A stretch of 64,000 nt of DNA. Origin: Gracilaria vermiculophylla. Lineage: Eukaryota > Rhodophyta > Florideophyceae > Gracilariales > Gracilariaceae. The translations under genes and the position numbers were made by a program. The DNA is taken from positions 2,145,826 through 2,209,825 of the forward strand of contig JAHNZQ020003147.1 of NCBI GenBank assembly GCA_019155205.2, read 5' to 3'. Position 1 is the stretch's first letter; each line of letters opens with the position of its first letter. Shown here piece by piece: positions 46,961 to 58,080 of the stretch. The notes under the pieces were generated by a model. That model saw nothing but the letters and a program-made list of their open reading frames with translations, made no database searches and had not been told where the DNA came from.

Positions 46961-48250
46961 GGGTATGCGGTCTGGAAAAGTCGAAACTAATAGATATGGA
47001 GAGAAAAAAACAGTCACACATTTATTCCAAGTAGTATGGATACAAAAAGTATTAAAATAAAGATTTTGGAGGATTTGCACCACGTGTAGGGTTGGGGGTG
47101 GTTCTTGAGTCCGACTTTGTGATCCATGACTGGAATAGGGCGTCAAACGTTTGGAATGACCGTGTGCCGGAGACATTTCTGCTTTTTGTGTCATTGAATG
47201 TTGAGTTGTGACTTTCGGAGAAGCGGTATACAGCGATAGAAGAAAACACGTCAGGAGAAGAGTGCCATAGGACCCATGCCAGATCCCGCAATGGTATGAA
47301 TTCACATTCTCTAATACCAATTTTTTTCGGTTGAGAATGGTTTCTCAAACTTTTGAATTAACTCATGTAGTACTTGTAACAGGTGTTTCGGGCATTGGTA
47401 TTATGAGGGCATTTTGCAGCTCGGTGTTTCTGCGTAAAACATCGACAGCAGCGATTGGCGGCGTAAGAATTTGTTTGATTAACCTTTGCAACAGGTGCTT
47501 GTGTGCAGACGAGGCACCGAACGCAAACATTACGCAGACGGTGCGCCCAATCCGGAACATGTTTCAGAACATGATAAGCTTGGAGCTTATTCAGTCGAAA
47601 CTATATTGAAGATGATTTGTTTGAGATGAGCAAGATCCTTCCACTCTCTTGAGTAAGAAATTGATTGATGAACTAGGGACGTGAGGAGCAACGTTGGAGC
47701 TTCAAACTCGGGACTGGTCTTGGAACAGCTTATTTTAAGCTTGATATTGAAGAGTAGCATTTGAGATGATGTGGTTGTATGAACGAAGCTGAGGCATCTG
47801 TGCCAATAAATGTACATCCAACGAAGACAGCGAGTTAGACGGTTGCAAGACGGCTGGTGTTTGCTGTTTACGTGGAGATCGGGTTGGTGGAACGGATTGA
47901 CGGGATAGTGATTTCTGAGTTGACAGTGATTGTGGGTAGTGGGAGGAGAATGGAGTTGAGGTGGCAGAAAGAGTTTCGCGGATATCACAGTTCCGAGCAA
48001 AAGAATTGAATAGACATGTAACACGTTTCTTTCCATCAAGATTTGAGTCGAGAGCGTTCCGGTGACGTAAAATCTTAAGTTCCATCCATTTTTTGACTTC
48101 ATTTAAACGCAGGGCTGCCAAAGAGTCATTATAAGCGCGCCCAGTATCGTTAGGGTTCTGGTGGATTAGGGCGCAGAGCAGGTTCTGAACAGATTTCATA
48201 TACGTTTTTGAATATATAGCAATGCAATCCGCTGGAGGGCCGTCACGGCT
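46961..48250. other. Repeat-block tract without recognised gene
   Basis: Minus-strand frames of 144-171 codons overlap at 46886-47320, 47587-48102 and 47735-48199. The last begins 'MKSVQNLLCALIHQNPNDTG' and is hydrophilic, Ser/Leu-rich, of unknown family. Could be a decayed element ORF. Confidence 0.3.
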
Positions 48251-48289
48251 GGCCTGACGTGCCTGCTATGCTAAGAAGGAGAAACTAAG

Positions 48290-48890
48290 ATGCCGCCGTC
48301 TGGTTCTTACAGTTCTACCTCACAGGCCAAGCGCACTCGCTGGTGCAGCCGCGCCTCAGGAGGGATAGCACCTTTGTGTATGACCCTGGAACGGAGACCT
48401 TGACGACATACCCGTAGGCTGTGAATGTACTTCTCAAAAGGTACGCAAGAGACGACGTGATACCCGATGCTAACGCTGAAGTCACCTCATATAGGCATAA
48501 TACGGGAATGTCTGAAACGGAGTTCCCACAGGAGCTGTGGACGAGGGCCTTCCAGAGTTAGAATACGTGAAACGAATTGCCGTTAAAGTCCTTGTTCGTC
48601 GAGGGGCTCCTTCCCTCGATCCGTACCAGGGTGCCTTATCACTGAATAGCGCACCCAAAGACCACCTGTAAGTAGCTAGTACATTTTGCATAATCCTATG
48701 GTGATACCCACCATGCCGCTCGCCGCAGCCACGCCTACTTTTTGACAAAACGACGGCCTCAAGAAACCATCAAGCATCCTCCCTGACGTTGGACTCCAGC
48801 ACCTCAGTGTAGGGCGAAGAGCTCACGATCAAGGGAGAGAAAGAGGCCCTTGCCCGGAAAAACATGGCGAACATTCTGGACAACATTTTA
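48290..48890 (+). pseudogene. Retrotransposon gag-like relic
   Basis: The plus frame reads 'FLQFYLTGQAHSLVQPRLRR' and 'VNVLLKRYARDDVIPDANAE', then 'ELWTRAFQS' and 'LFVEGLLPSIRT', with stops between. This is the pattern of LTR-retrotransposon capsid (gag) proteins. It lies just before the ORF at 48917. Confidence 0.45.
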
Positions 48891-48916
48891 CTCTGAATGA
48901 GTTTGCACGGCTTTGC

Positions 48917-49795
48917 GTGCTGCTTCGTGACGATGACAGAACACGCTTTGCATTGATAAAGGCTGTTGGATTGGAGTTGACGAGAAGCCAGATCCATGCA
49001 AATGTAACGAGAGAGTCATTTTGGATGATCGTGGAAAACAGGTTTAATGATAAATCGGTGAACACAATTGAGAGTTTCAGGGGACATATCGATGATGTGA
49101 ATTGGAATGAATGCCCCATCACATTTCGTACGGCACCTATGATGAAGAAGCAATTTAGTCAAAGCAAAAGACAGTTTACTGTGGTTCGAGACCGGTGGTC
49201 TGCCTCTGGACAGAATGATAGTTTGCGCGTCACTGACTTTTTGCGGTACACGAGTAATGGAGATCTAACTGCTGATTTCAAACGTGTTCTGATTTTATTT
49301 CTTGTTTGTAGCCTAGGCACACCGCATGAGGACGTTTCATTGCTCGGCTTAACTACAAAACTAATCTGCAAAGAAGGCGCCGGATATGAAGAAGGTGTTC
49401 CATTTTGCCGGGAAAACACAGATCCGAATGTGCGAAAAAAAGGACGCTTGCACCAAGACCACGGAGATATCAGGGCTGAGGTTGTCAACCTCTCGGAGGG
49501 CCTGCATCGCCTGGGATCGGCTTCTGAAGCACGAACGGCACTGCTTATGGAGCAGTTAAATTTCGAGCGGACCAAACATGAAAAAAGCGGAGACAAAGAA
49601 ATGATTTTCAGGATGGAGAAACAGAACAGATTGATGTCTCTCATGGAAGAGAGTGCTCTGCCCTACAAACGATTGCAAAAGACAAGAATTCGATCGTTCA
49701 TCGAAAGTTTTCATACGGTATTGGAAGAGAATCAACGTCAATTTGATGCTTTCCGTTACGCTCCGAATACTGACGAACGCGAACGCAATCAGTAA
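48917..49795 (+). CDS. Unidentified 292-codon ORF in the repeat block
   Basis: Open from at least 48854 to 49795. The first in-frame codons near 48917 use GTG, so the true start or an upstream exon is unknown. It starts 'LNEFARLCVLLRDDDRTRFA', has a Trp-containing region ('RESFWMIVENRFND', 'VRDRWSASGQND'), and ends in a charged helical part ('RMEKQNRLMSLMEES'). The Trp spacing could fit a Myb/SANT-like DNA-binding accessory protein of a DNA transposon. No stop over 290 codons suggests it is younger than its surroundings. Family not recognised. Confidence 0.4.
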   Translation: MLLRDDDRTRFALIKAVGLELTRSQIHANVTRESFWMIVENRFNDKSVNTIESFRGHIDDVNWNECPITFRTAPMMKKQFSQSKRQFTVVRDRWSASGQNDSLRVTDFLRYTSNGDLTADFKRVLILFLVCSLGTPHEDVSLLGLTTKLICKEGAGYEEGVPFCRENTDPNVRKKGRLHQDHGDIRAEVVNLSEGLHRLGSASEARTALLMEQLNFERTKHEKSGDKEMIFRMEKQNRLMSLMEESALPYKRLQKTRIRSFIESFHTVLEENQRQFDAFRYAPNTDERERNQ

Positions 49796-52430
49796 CTGAC
49801 TTTTCTTACGTACTGTGATACTTGAAGCGCAGGTCATGTATCCCAGGTTAAGGTCTTCGCTAGAAATAATGACATTCGCAATGCGGCGGCATTCGATGCC
49901 GGGTGGCGGAGGGCCGTAATCCAAGGTAAGTCCGTGCCCGTCGCTAGTCCTCAACGCACAGCTCTGGCCTCTGGACGCTGGGGGTTAAACGGATAGCACA
50001 CGGGAGCGCAAACAACCATCCTGCCAGCCCGGATAAAGTAGCTCTCGTATGCCGTGCGATGTGCGTCGTGAAAATTGCTCCACAGGCCCCAAGCACGGGT
50101 CTTGTGCTATCGTTAGCGGCTCGTACGTAGCGTTGTCCATTTGAAATCCGTTGTCTCTATCGGGTTTGCTGCTACCGCTAGCCTCTGCTTCTCCATAACC
50201 GACACCCGGTTCCTAATCCGGGAGAACGGTGCATGTTGTGATCGTGGCTGCTGCTGTCTGGTCATAGTTGGGCCCATGTGTCTGTCGTTTTGGTTGTGAT
50301 TTTTGCACTACCGGGTTTCTTGAGCTGCGCAGTACGGACAACGTACGGCGACATCCGACACTCTTGTGCGCTTCGTTATGGCTGTCCCGCATCATGACCG
50401 TTCGTGTCGGTATTATGCAATCATAGCCTTGTTCATAATTTTTCTCGTGTTTGCTTCGGATTGAGAGATCTTTGTGCATCAGCGCGTTGTGCATCACTAC
50501 GTTGGTGATGAGTTCAAAGTCGTCACACAACATGGACAAGTATCCCTGGTCTAACACGGTATACCTCAAACAGATATCTGAAAGTTTACTCAACCCCAAA
50601 CAGTTCATCATATTGTACAAAGACTGTCGAGGTTTGAAGGTGGGGCTCGTGGGGAAGTTCGTTTCGTACACGCGTGTGTCACCATGATTGGAGTGTTGGG
50701 AATATATTCGGCGATTGTTTGGGCTCCAGCTGCCCCTTGGTTAAATGAGACGGGCGATGATGGTCAGGAAGAAGATCGCTTTTCGTACTGGGCCGCAGAT
50801 GCAGATGACCATGAAGATGATCGATGTTCTGGCGTATTGAGAGAGCAGCGCGACTGCCTAGAAAGCTTGTTACGGCAGTGTCTCAGAAGACAACGTGAAA
50901 TGGTTTAGTGCGCTATTCTAAGAGTTGAGCATGAACGCTGCCTCCAGAAGTCGCAGTATAGCGGATTGTGGCATATTTGAAATAATTACGATTGATATCA
51001 CTCATTCCTGCACGTATCCTCGACCTGCCTCAAAGAAAGCAGTTCAAGATAATGAGCTTTTCACTTTGTCTGTGCGGTGAACTATCAAGAATTTGAAATG
51101 CGGTGGTAAACTTGCTCCTTCTATTTTCACGTCGTTGCAAGGAAGCCTTTCTCCGCCGGAAGGCAGTTGCGGAACTGGTCAATGAAGGAATCGTTCTAAA
51201 AGACGTACCCAGACAGTGAACGTGGGCCGTTGCATGATAGGGCATCGTTTCTTGGCACGAACTTCGGGGATGCTACAAAGGGGGCACTCGAGGTGACACG
51301 ACATTCGAGGACCTTACCAAGCTAATGAACACTCCAACGAAGGGAAATAAAAATGGTTTCTCCAAAACGCCGAGGTCGAAGGTTGGTGGCGACGGTTCTC
51401 CTGCCGAAGTATCGCCGGCTGCTGCAGACGGAGAAACGGGGGCGGCAGCCTCAGGTCGCCACGAAAAGACGAAAGGAATATTTTGGATGTCATTGTCAAA
51501 ATACCTGAACAAAAAGTGACGACGCAACACATACGAAGACGGAGTCTTTCATTATTTTTCGTTCAAGGAGCTTTAGGATTTGCTGGAACTCATTGGTGGA
51601 AATGGCGAGCATTTTTGGCTGTCGGTGGCAGCATGAGTGAAAACGAAATTGAGCTTGACAGCAAAGGGCAGGCGGCCCGGCGGGAATGCACTGGGAAGGA
51701 TGGGTCTTTCGCCGGCCGAAACGACCAGGCGCTTAGTGGAAGACAGCCTGACGCGCGGCGGTTGAGGCGGGTGGGTGATGGTCGCTTTCGGCGGGGTAGG
51801 GCCCGCAGTGGCCACTGGCAGGGATCTTTTACCGGTAAAGTGAAGCGGCGAAGATGGGATGGGATGAAGATGGCGCGGTCGGCGCGTGAAAGCGACATGC
51901 CCGTAAAGAATGGATACAAACGCAAACATGTCGCGGAGAACGCGACGGGCAGCTCATCCGCCGTAGAGCAGGTGCGCTCTCGTAGATGCGCACAGTGAGA
52001 GGTGGGGGTGGTCGGGCATCCGACTTGGACAACAGCGCGACAAAGGCAGAGACCCAAGGTGCAACGCCAACACGGCGGAGCGTAAAGCGGAGGGGGCGCA
52101 AGCCAAGGCGGTGGCGCGACGCGCGCCCAACAGGTTTTATTTTCTTTCAAAAACTTCGAGAAAATACAATTATACGATCTAATTGAGGCATTTTTTTATT
52201 TATAAATCGGGATCTCTTTTCTGTTCTACCTATTAGGATCTGCATGTGGACCAAACACGCGTCGCATAACGGCACACGCGTAGCTGCGAGCGCACACGAG
52301 TCCACGCATGACAACGACGGCGAGTGCGTCAGCGGCGCGTAGCACGCGGCGAGCACCTGCCGCACGTCGTCGAGCGCCGACTCGTAGTGGCAGCATCGCG
52401 CGGGGGCCCGCGGCATGAACTTGGAAGCTG
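49796..52430. other. Long tract without a supported gene
   Basis: Frames up to 171 codons occur (plus 51483-51998, Arg/Gly-rich; minus 50213-50671), but none has motifs. GC content rises after about 51.6 kb, resembling the upstream regions of genes in the dense block. Confidence 0.35.
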
Positions 52431-52458
52431 CGGACGCCGCACCACGCGCATGCAGCGA

Positions 52459-53415
52459 TGAGTTCGAACTCGACGCCGTCCGCGTCGACGCGGGGCGACG
52501 AGGGGCAGCCACTACCCGCTTTCGCCGACAGCAATCACTTCTACTACGACGCCTACGGCTGGTAAGAGCACAACTGCACACAGGTGGGCCACCCCAACTC
52601 GCACACCGACCCCGTGCGCGCCCGCGCGTGCTACCCACGCAAGGAGATCATATGGGTCGCCACCGCCTCTGGCATGCTGGACGATTACCACGCCCCCGAC
52701 ATGGCGCACATCGTCTCCGTCTACGTCGGCGAATCCACGCCGTACCCGTCCAACACCGGCGACGTGCGAGACATTGTTATCTCCGATTCGTCCATTCTCG
52801 CTGCTGTGAGCTACTGTCTGGCTGTCGTCAAGCGCGGCGGCGTGCTTTCGGCCTCGATTTGTGCTGACACCGTTCGAAACGCCAAAGGCGTTGGCGCTCA
52901 AACCGATGAGCGATAATCACGTGTGAAACGGCGGCGAGTCTCGTATGCTGGCCCTCATCGACCTACAGCCAAAGAGAATTCTGCGACAGGCCCCCTTGCG
53001 CGGCGCCACCGGCGTGCCTGCTGCAGTACGGGCCACACCCTAGGGCGCATCCAATCTTGCTGTCTTCTCCACATCCACGTGTCGCATCTCACTATGCGCT
53101 GTGTCCTTCATGTGGGAGGTCAACGCGACTGCCGCTTTTGCTGGCACCACCACCTCACTTGCCACAAGTGGCTACTACTTAGTTGTCACGGGACTCGGCA
53201 CTAGAGGTGGCTTGTCATATCTTGAACAGACATTCAAACTGTACGACATTCGCGCCGCCCAAGATCCCCTTCCCTCGGTCCGTTTCTTCGGACCGCCCAT
53301 GTTTACTGAATTGGACCAGGCCACTTCACAATTGTACGATACTGATGGCGCTTTGTGTATGCTATGGACATTCAAGAGATGTACCCTTCTGCAGCAATGT
53401 GCGCGCGGCAAGTGA
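52459..53415 (+). pseudogene. Disrupted unidentified gene with a membrane segment
   Basis: A frame opens at ATG 52459 ('MSSNSTPSASTRGDEGQPLP' then 'FYYDAYGW'), hits TAA, and continues in the same frame through 'EHNCTQVGHPNSHTDP' and 'TPYPSNTGDVRDIVISDSSI' to 'VGAQTDER' and a stop at 52915. A second frame later encodes 'FMWEVNATAAFAGTTTSLAT' then 'SGYYLVVTGLGTR', membrane-like, ending at 53415. The parts read like one secreted or membrane protein broken by a nonsense change and a shift, or like a gene whose introns I cannot place. No family assigned. Confidence 0.4.
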
Positions 53416-53687
53416 GCCGGCATCAAGGCGGATGGGTGTTCTACACGTGCCGTAGAGTAATGGTATTGCTCCATGTGCTCTTCAAAAAACATTTCTAGCG
53501 CTTGCGTCATGTAATTACTGCGGCTGACTGGAGTAGAGATTGCTGAGATGGATGAGTGAATGCCGATAGAGTGAGCAAGATAACTTGCATCAAAATTCCC
53601 TCTGGTACGAATCGTTTCGCAATAAGAGAATCGAATTCTCCTGGATGCTCACAAAGCTTATCTCCCGTGCGCACTCAGGGTTACAGC

Positions 53688-54962
53688 TCATTCATCGTGC
53701 ATATCCCACGGAGCCCCTACCGGAGGGGGTCGTTGCAAGTTCCTGCGCTGCACCAAGGATACATGTTCGTCTATTTTTGTGGACGTCGACTTTTTGCTGT
53801 TCTCTGTTTGAAACAGTGCAATTTGCATCTCATCATTCCGCTTGCACGCGGAATACCATTCATTTATCTCCTGCTCGCACTGCGCTGGATGTGCAGATGA
53901 AGTGTGCTGCAGATTATCTTCGTGATTAGACAGACAGAAATTGTTAAGTTTTATACACAGATACACTAATCTTGCATTGATCGAAACCGAAAATTGTAAG
54001 GCGTTTTGTAATATCATCCACCGCGAAACGAGCATTCCAAACGCTTGCTCTACATGTACTCGTAACGAAGAATGGAAATAAATGAAAGCATCTTCATAGG
54101 GACCCTTTACCTGTGAGTAAAGAGTCGGGGTGATCAGGCTCTCACTACAGATGTAAGCTTCATCTCCTGCGATCCAAAACTCCTGTCGTAGACCTTGCTC
54201 TTCTAAATACTTTCCCATGCTAGATACTGCGTGTGCCAAAGCGTTGTGCGCTGAACTTACGCAGCGTGCCGAATAGCTACGAAAGACGTATGATGAGTCT
54301 ACCAGCGCTTGCACTGGTAAGGCGTAGTATCCTTTGCAGCAATAAAAAGACGCAGGATTGAGGTATATTGCTGGCTTTTGAATTCGAATGGATATACCAT
54401 CCAAGGCCCCAATGCAACCCGTTAGTGGACTTGCTAGTGATCGAGAATATTTAAAATCTTCCGAGAGCTTGTGTAGTTCTTCGAATGTGTTGGGAACCCC
54501 CGAGAGTCTAAGAACGTTCATCAAAACCAGACACGTCCCGTGAAAGATTTCATACACTGTCGATGCTCCAATTCGAAAACTCATCAAAATATCCAAGAAA
54601 CTGGCGCCAGCAAGCATTCGTAACGTTATCGCTAATCACAAATCTGGAGCGACCGTAGTTCGACCGGACCGTATACCCATGGATTGATTTCGGCGCACCG
54701 CTGGTTCAATTCTGGTCAAAAACCTCGCAAACGTACTTCTGCCCATGCGAAATGCTCTTTTAAAAGAAAGCGGGTTATATATTGCTACCAGCTGCTTGAA
54801 ATTTGCACTTTGTCTCAAAGGAAGCTCTAAATGAAGAAACGGCCGGACTGCATATGTATGTGGCTGTTGAAGAATATTTACTGCAACTAGTGCAGAACAA
54901 GCCTCAGCATTTCTGAATTGACTCTCCTCGATTTCAAGCACATCATAAAAATCGCTATCCAT
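53688..54962 (-). pseudogene. HARBI1-type transposase with a single in-frame stop
   Basis: From the ATG at 54960-54962 ('MDSDFYDVLEIEESQFRNAE') the frame runs to 53688, about 424 codons, broken only by TGA at 54636-54638. Motifs of the DDE_Tnp_4 family are 'LAITLRMLAGASFLDILMSF', 'GCIGALDGISIRIQKP', 'YCCKGYYALPVQALVDSSYV', 'GDEAY', and 'HSSLRVHVEQAFGMLVSRWM'. All three catalytic acids seem in place. It differs clearly from the Harbinger copy at the left edge. The otherwise clean frame suggests recent inactivation, or a sequencing error. The frame is open further upstream to 55058. Confidence 0.85.
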
Positions 54963-56600
54963 TCTTGGTGCCCCAAATGACCAAGGAAGAGAGTCATCTC
55001 GTTTAGAGCGTCGTTTCAGTATTGGAAAGAATGTTGAGCGTGTTCCGAACGTCTTCAATGCCCGCCAAGACCTTCAGAATGTTTACTGTGGAACTGGAAG
55101 GCAAGCAAGGCTACTCTGTGCTGGACTGACAGCAGAAAGTAATATATAAATATCAATAAATCACACATATTCATGTGCTTGTTCGGAACTTCCCTGAGTA
55201 GAAAAGAAATGAAAGAGCTTGTTCTGCAGCAGAATCACATTTCTATAGAATTAATAAAATGTACGGGTACATCTGAGAATAGGCTATCTGCTGATATGAA
55301 ATTGTTTCATCATAAAAATCGAGTTCTCTCTCTGTATTCTGGTCGCGTTTATTGCTAGAAAGAGAAATTATAATGCTCTCCATTTCTTCTTCATTGGGCC
55401 GCTCTATAGACTCATGTTCATCTTTGTCCTTAAACTTCGCGCATATGAGGGTAACAAAAATTTCCAATATGCACACCATGTCCATTAAATGTGTTCACGA
55501 AATCGCTTCAGACCCACACAAATTCAATATCCCCATGCATGAGCAACGGAAATTTGAGACTTTTCCCTTTCCATTCTCTTGTTTTCACATTGAAGTATTC
55601 CAAAACTTCACTCTTAAATATTTAAGAAGAGATTAGATGACCCTTACTGCAAACTCGACGATGAGAAGTATATCCGGGAAAGCAAAGCATTTCCTTGCGG
55701 ATTATGTCAGGCGTAATCATGATAGTCAACTTGTTATTTACGTCATTTCCTGTAGCGTTCGGATCCAAAATACATTTCCAACAAGCATTGATTTCCATTC
55801 AGGGTCCTGTCAATAATCTTGGAAAATTCGTTGTATACGAGCACGGTGTGCTCCTTCAATTTATTTATCGATTGAAAAAAAGTATTTCTTTAAGGCTCAT
55901 TCCAGGTATAGTGGTGGTCTTGATGACTTCATTACAGAGCTCGCACTGGTCAGGTGCCGTTTTTCATGGCAGCTGCAAAGCAATGTTTTCCAGAAGAGTG
56001 TAGAAGCTCATGTAACATGAATTATTTCTGTTCAATAATCTTCGAAGAGAATGTCGCGTTAAAGTGAGAACGTATAATTGATGCCATGTCAATGACCCGA
56101 AAACAAATATCTTGTAAAGATCCCAAAACCATATCCAGTTTAGAGTTTGCTTTTGTCTACTTCATCTCTTCCCGAATTAGTTTGGGCTTCGGGGATTCAA
56201 ATTTATCTTCCAGACAAGACATAAAGTTTTTTAAAAAAGTTTTAAACCGAAAATATGAGAAGCTTCTTTTTCTGTTAGTAAAAAATTATTCTAAAGCTTC
56301 AAAGAAATCGAGAAATGGCGCACTTTCAAAATTACATAGCACAAGAGATATTGATATTTGTGACGATACCCATTTTAAAGCATCAAAAAGGCTACTGACT
56401 TTCTTTTGAACATTACATGGGTATACTAGCACTAGGGTTCAGTTCTACTGTGAAACATCTTTTCCGAAATTAGCGCCTTTGAATATGAGCATCCATTTGC
56501 CAGGAAGCAAGTTTATAACTGTACGTTCTTTTTTACGGAAAAAGCGCCATCTGTACTGTCCGCAATAGACGTTGCTTCATGTACAGTTTGGAAAACAACA
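54963..56600. other. AT-rich tract with decayed short ORFs
   Basis: Composition drops to clearly AT-rich. Plus frames such as 55695-56003 and 56086-56409 show no family but sit just before the helicase relic on the same strand. Confidence 0.35.
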
Positions 56601-56639
56601 GAAAGTATTCAGTTTGGAGCAAAAGTTTTCGATGGCCAT

Positions 56640-58080
56640 CAAAAGACAGTTATTCGATCCGATTTAAATGGGAACAAATTTTTGTTACTGGTGGAGATGG
56701 AACAGGAAAACGTTATGTCTTACGGGAAGTCATCATTCAACTGAGAAATGCAGGAAAATATGTAGCAGTCACCGCCAGTACAGAATGCGCTGCTATAGCT
56801 ATAAGCAGAACTAGAATACATTCATATTTTGGAATGAGAAAACATGATGGTGTTGCATTCAAGCAAATCAGTGATGGAACGAAAAGGCAGTTGATGGAAA
56901 TTGAGATTTTAATAAATGACGAAACTCCCGTGATTGATGCAAATATATTTGATCGCATTGGAAAGATATGCTCTCTGTGCCGGAGAGATGAGAAAACGCA
57001 TATCAAAAAGCCTTTCTGAAAAAATTCAAATCATATTGAGCGGAGAGTTTTGTCATCTTCCTCCAATATACTTGACCAAGTACATACAATCTATTTCTTT
57101 CTGCCTTGAGAACGTGTCTTGAAGAAAATGTTACTTTTTGATGTTTCGGCTCAGTATTATACACAGACAGAAGGATGTTCGTTTCTCAGCATTACTTAAA
57201 AAGCTCCGTCTCGGAATTGTTTCACCGTCGACATTTACAACGCTGATATCTTCACCGCCAATTGGTTTGAAGATCATTGAAGAGAACGAGCACTTAAAGT
57301 GTTTCACGAAGCATTTTTCTTGTCGTTTTCTGCTAGACGTGGAAAATAAATTACGTTTAGAGAATCTGGACGGATATGGAATCATATATGCAGCAACAGA
57401 CCAGGTTGTAATTGTTTCAGTGTATAACAAAGGCTCAAAAAGATGTGCTTCTTTTGGCAATATCCCAGCTCCATTCCATCTGGAACTCATAATCGGATGT
57501 AGGGTGATATGAAATAAATTTACATCAGATGCTTGGAATGGGTAATGGATAAGCAAGAGATGTTATTGATTTAAAAGGCAGACGAGGAAAGTGAGACAAA
57601 AAAGCCCATCATACCGAAGTAGTACCCTCAAGAGTAAAAGACATCGGGGTTTTCAAATTTCGAAAGCGATGTTGTTCAAGGATACAAATATGAAGATTCG
57701 AAACAATTTTATTCTTATAAAAGCAGTGGGCGCTCCTCTGCTACCCATCAAAAAGTTTAATAACGGGGTTCATTTAATAATGATTCCTTGTCAATGGAAT
57801 CATATGAATCAGAATGGGAACATAGTGATGTAAAGATCCCAACTTCCCTTTGTACTTGGTTGGGCCTTTTTTATCCATAAATCGCAGGGTGTGTCTTTGG
57901 ATAGGGGTAAGGTAGACCTTTCGAGATGCTTTGGCTTTGATCAAGCTTATTTTGCTCATTTTAGAGCAAAATCTGTCTGTGGGCTTCGAGTGAAGCGATT
58001 TGGAATTCATTCGGTCAATATGCATCCAAAGATTCTAAAATTTTACGAACAGAAGAAAACGAAGCAAACAGACAATGAGT
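56640..58080 (+). pseudogene. PIF1-type helicase relic
   Basis: Motifs appear in the right order with many breaks between them: 'IFVTGGDGTGKRYVLREVI' (altered Walker A, Arg for Ser/Thr), 'GKYVAVTASTECAAIAI', 'IHSYFGMR', 'IQIILSGEFCHLPP', 'HRQKDVRFSALLKKLRLGIV', 'VLGWAFFIHKSQGVSLDRGK', then 'VDLSRCFGFDQAYFAHFRAK' and a closing 'RVKRFGIHSVNMHPKILKFY'. This is the PIF1/RRM3 superfamily 1B helicase. Such genes occur as cellular genes, in Helitrons and in large DNA viruses; no Rep domain was seen nearby. The altered Walker A and numerous stops mean it is not functional. Confidence 0.75.

Noticed and set aside
52555..52580. A 22-nt GTAAGA...CAG intron in the disrupted gene
   Set aside because: Too short for splicing, and removing it breaks the frame, whereas reading through the TAA keeps it.
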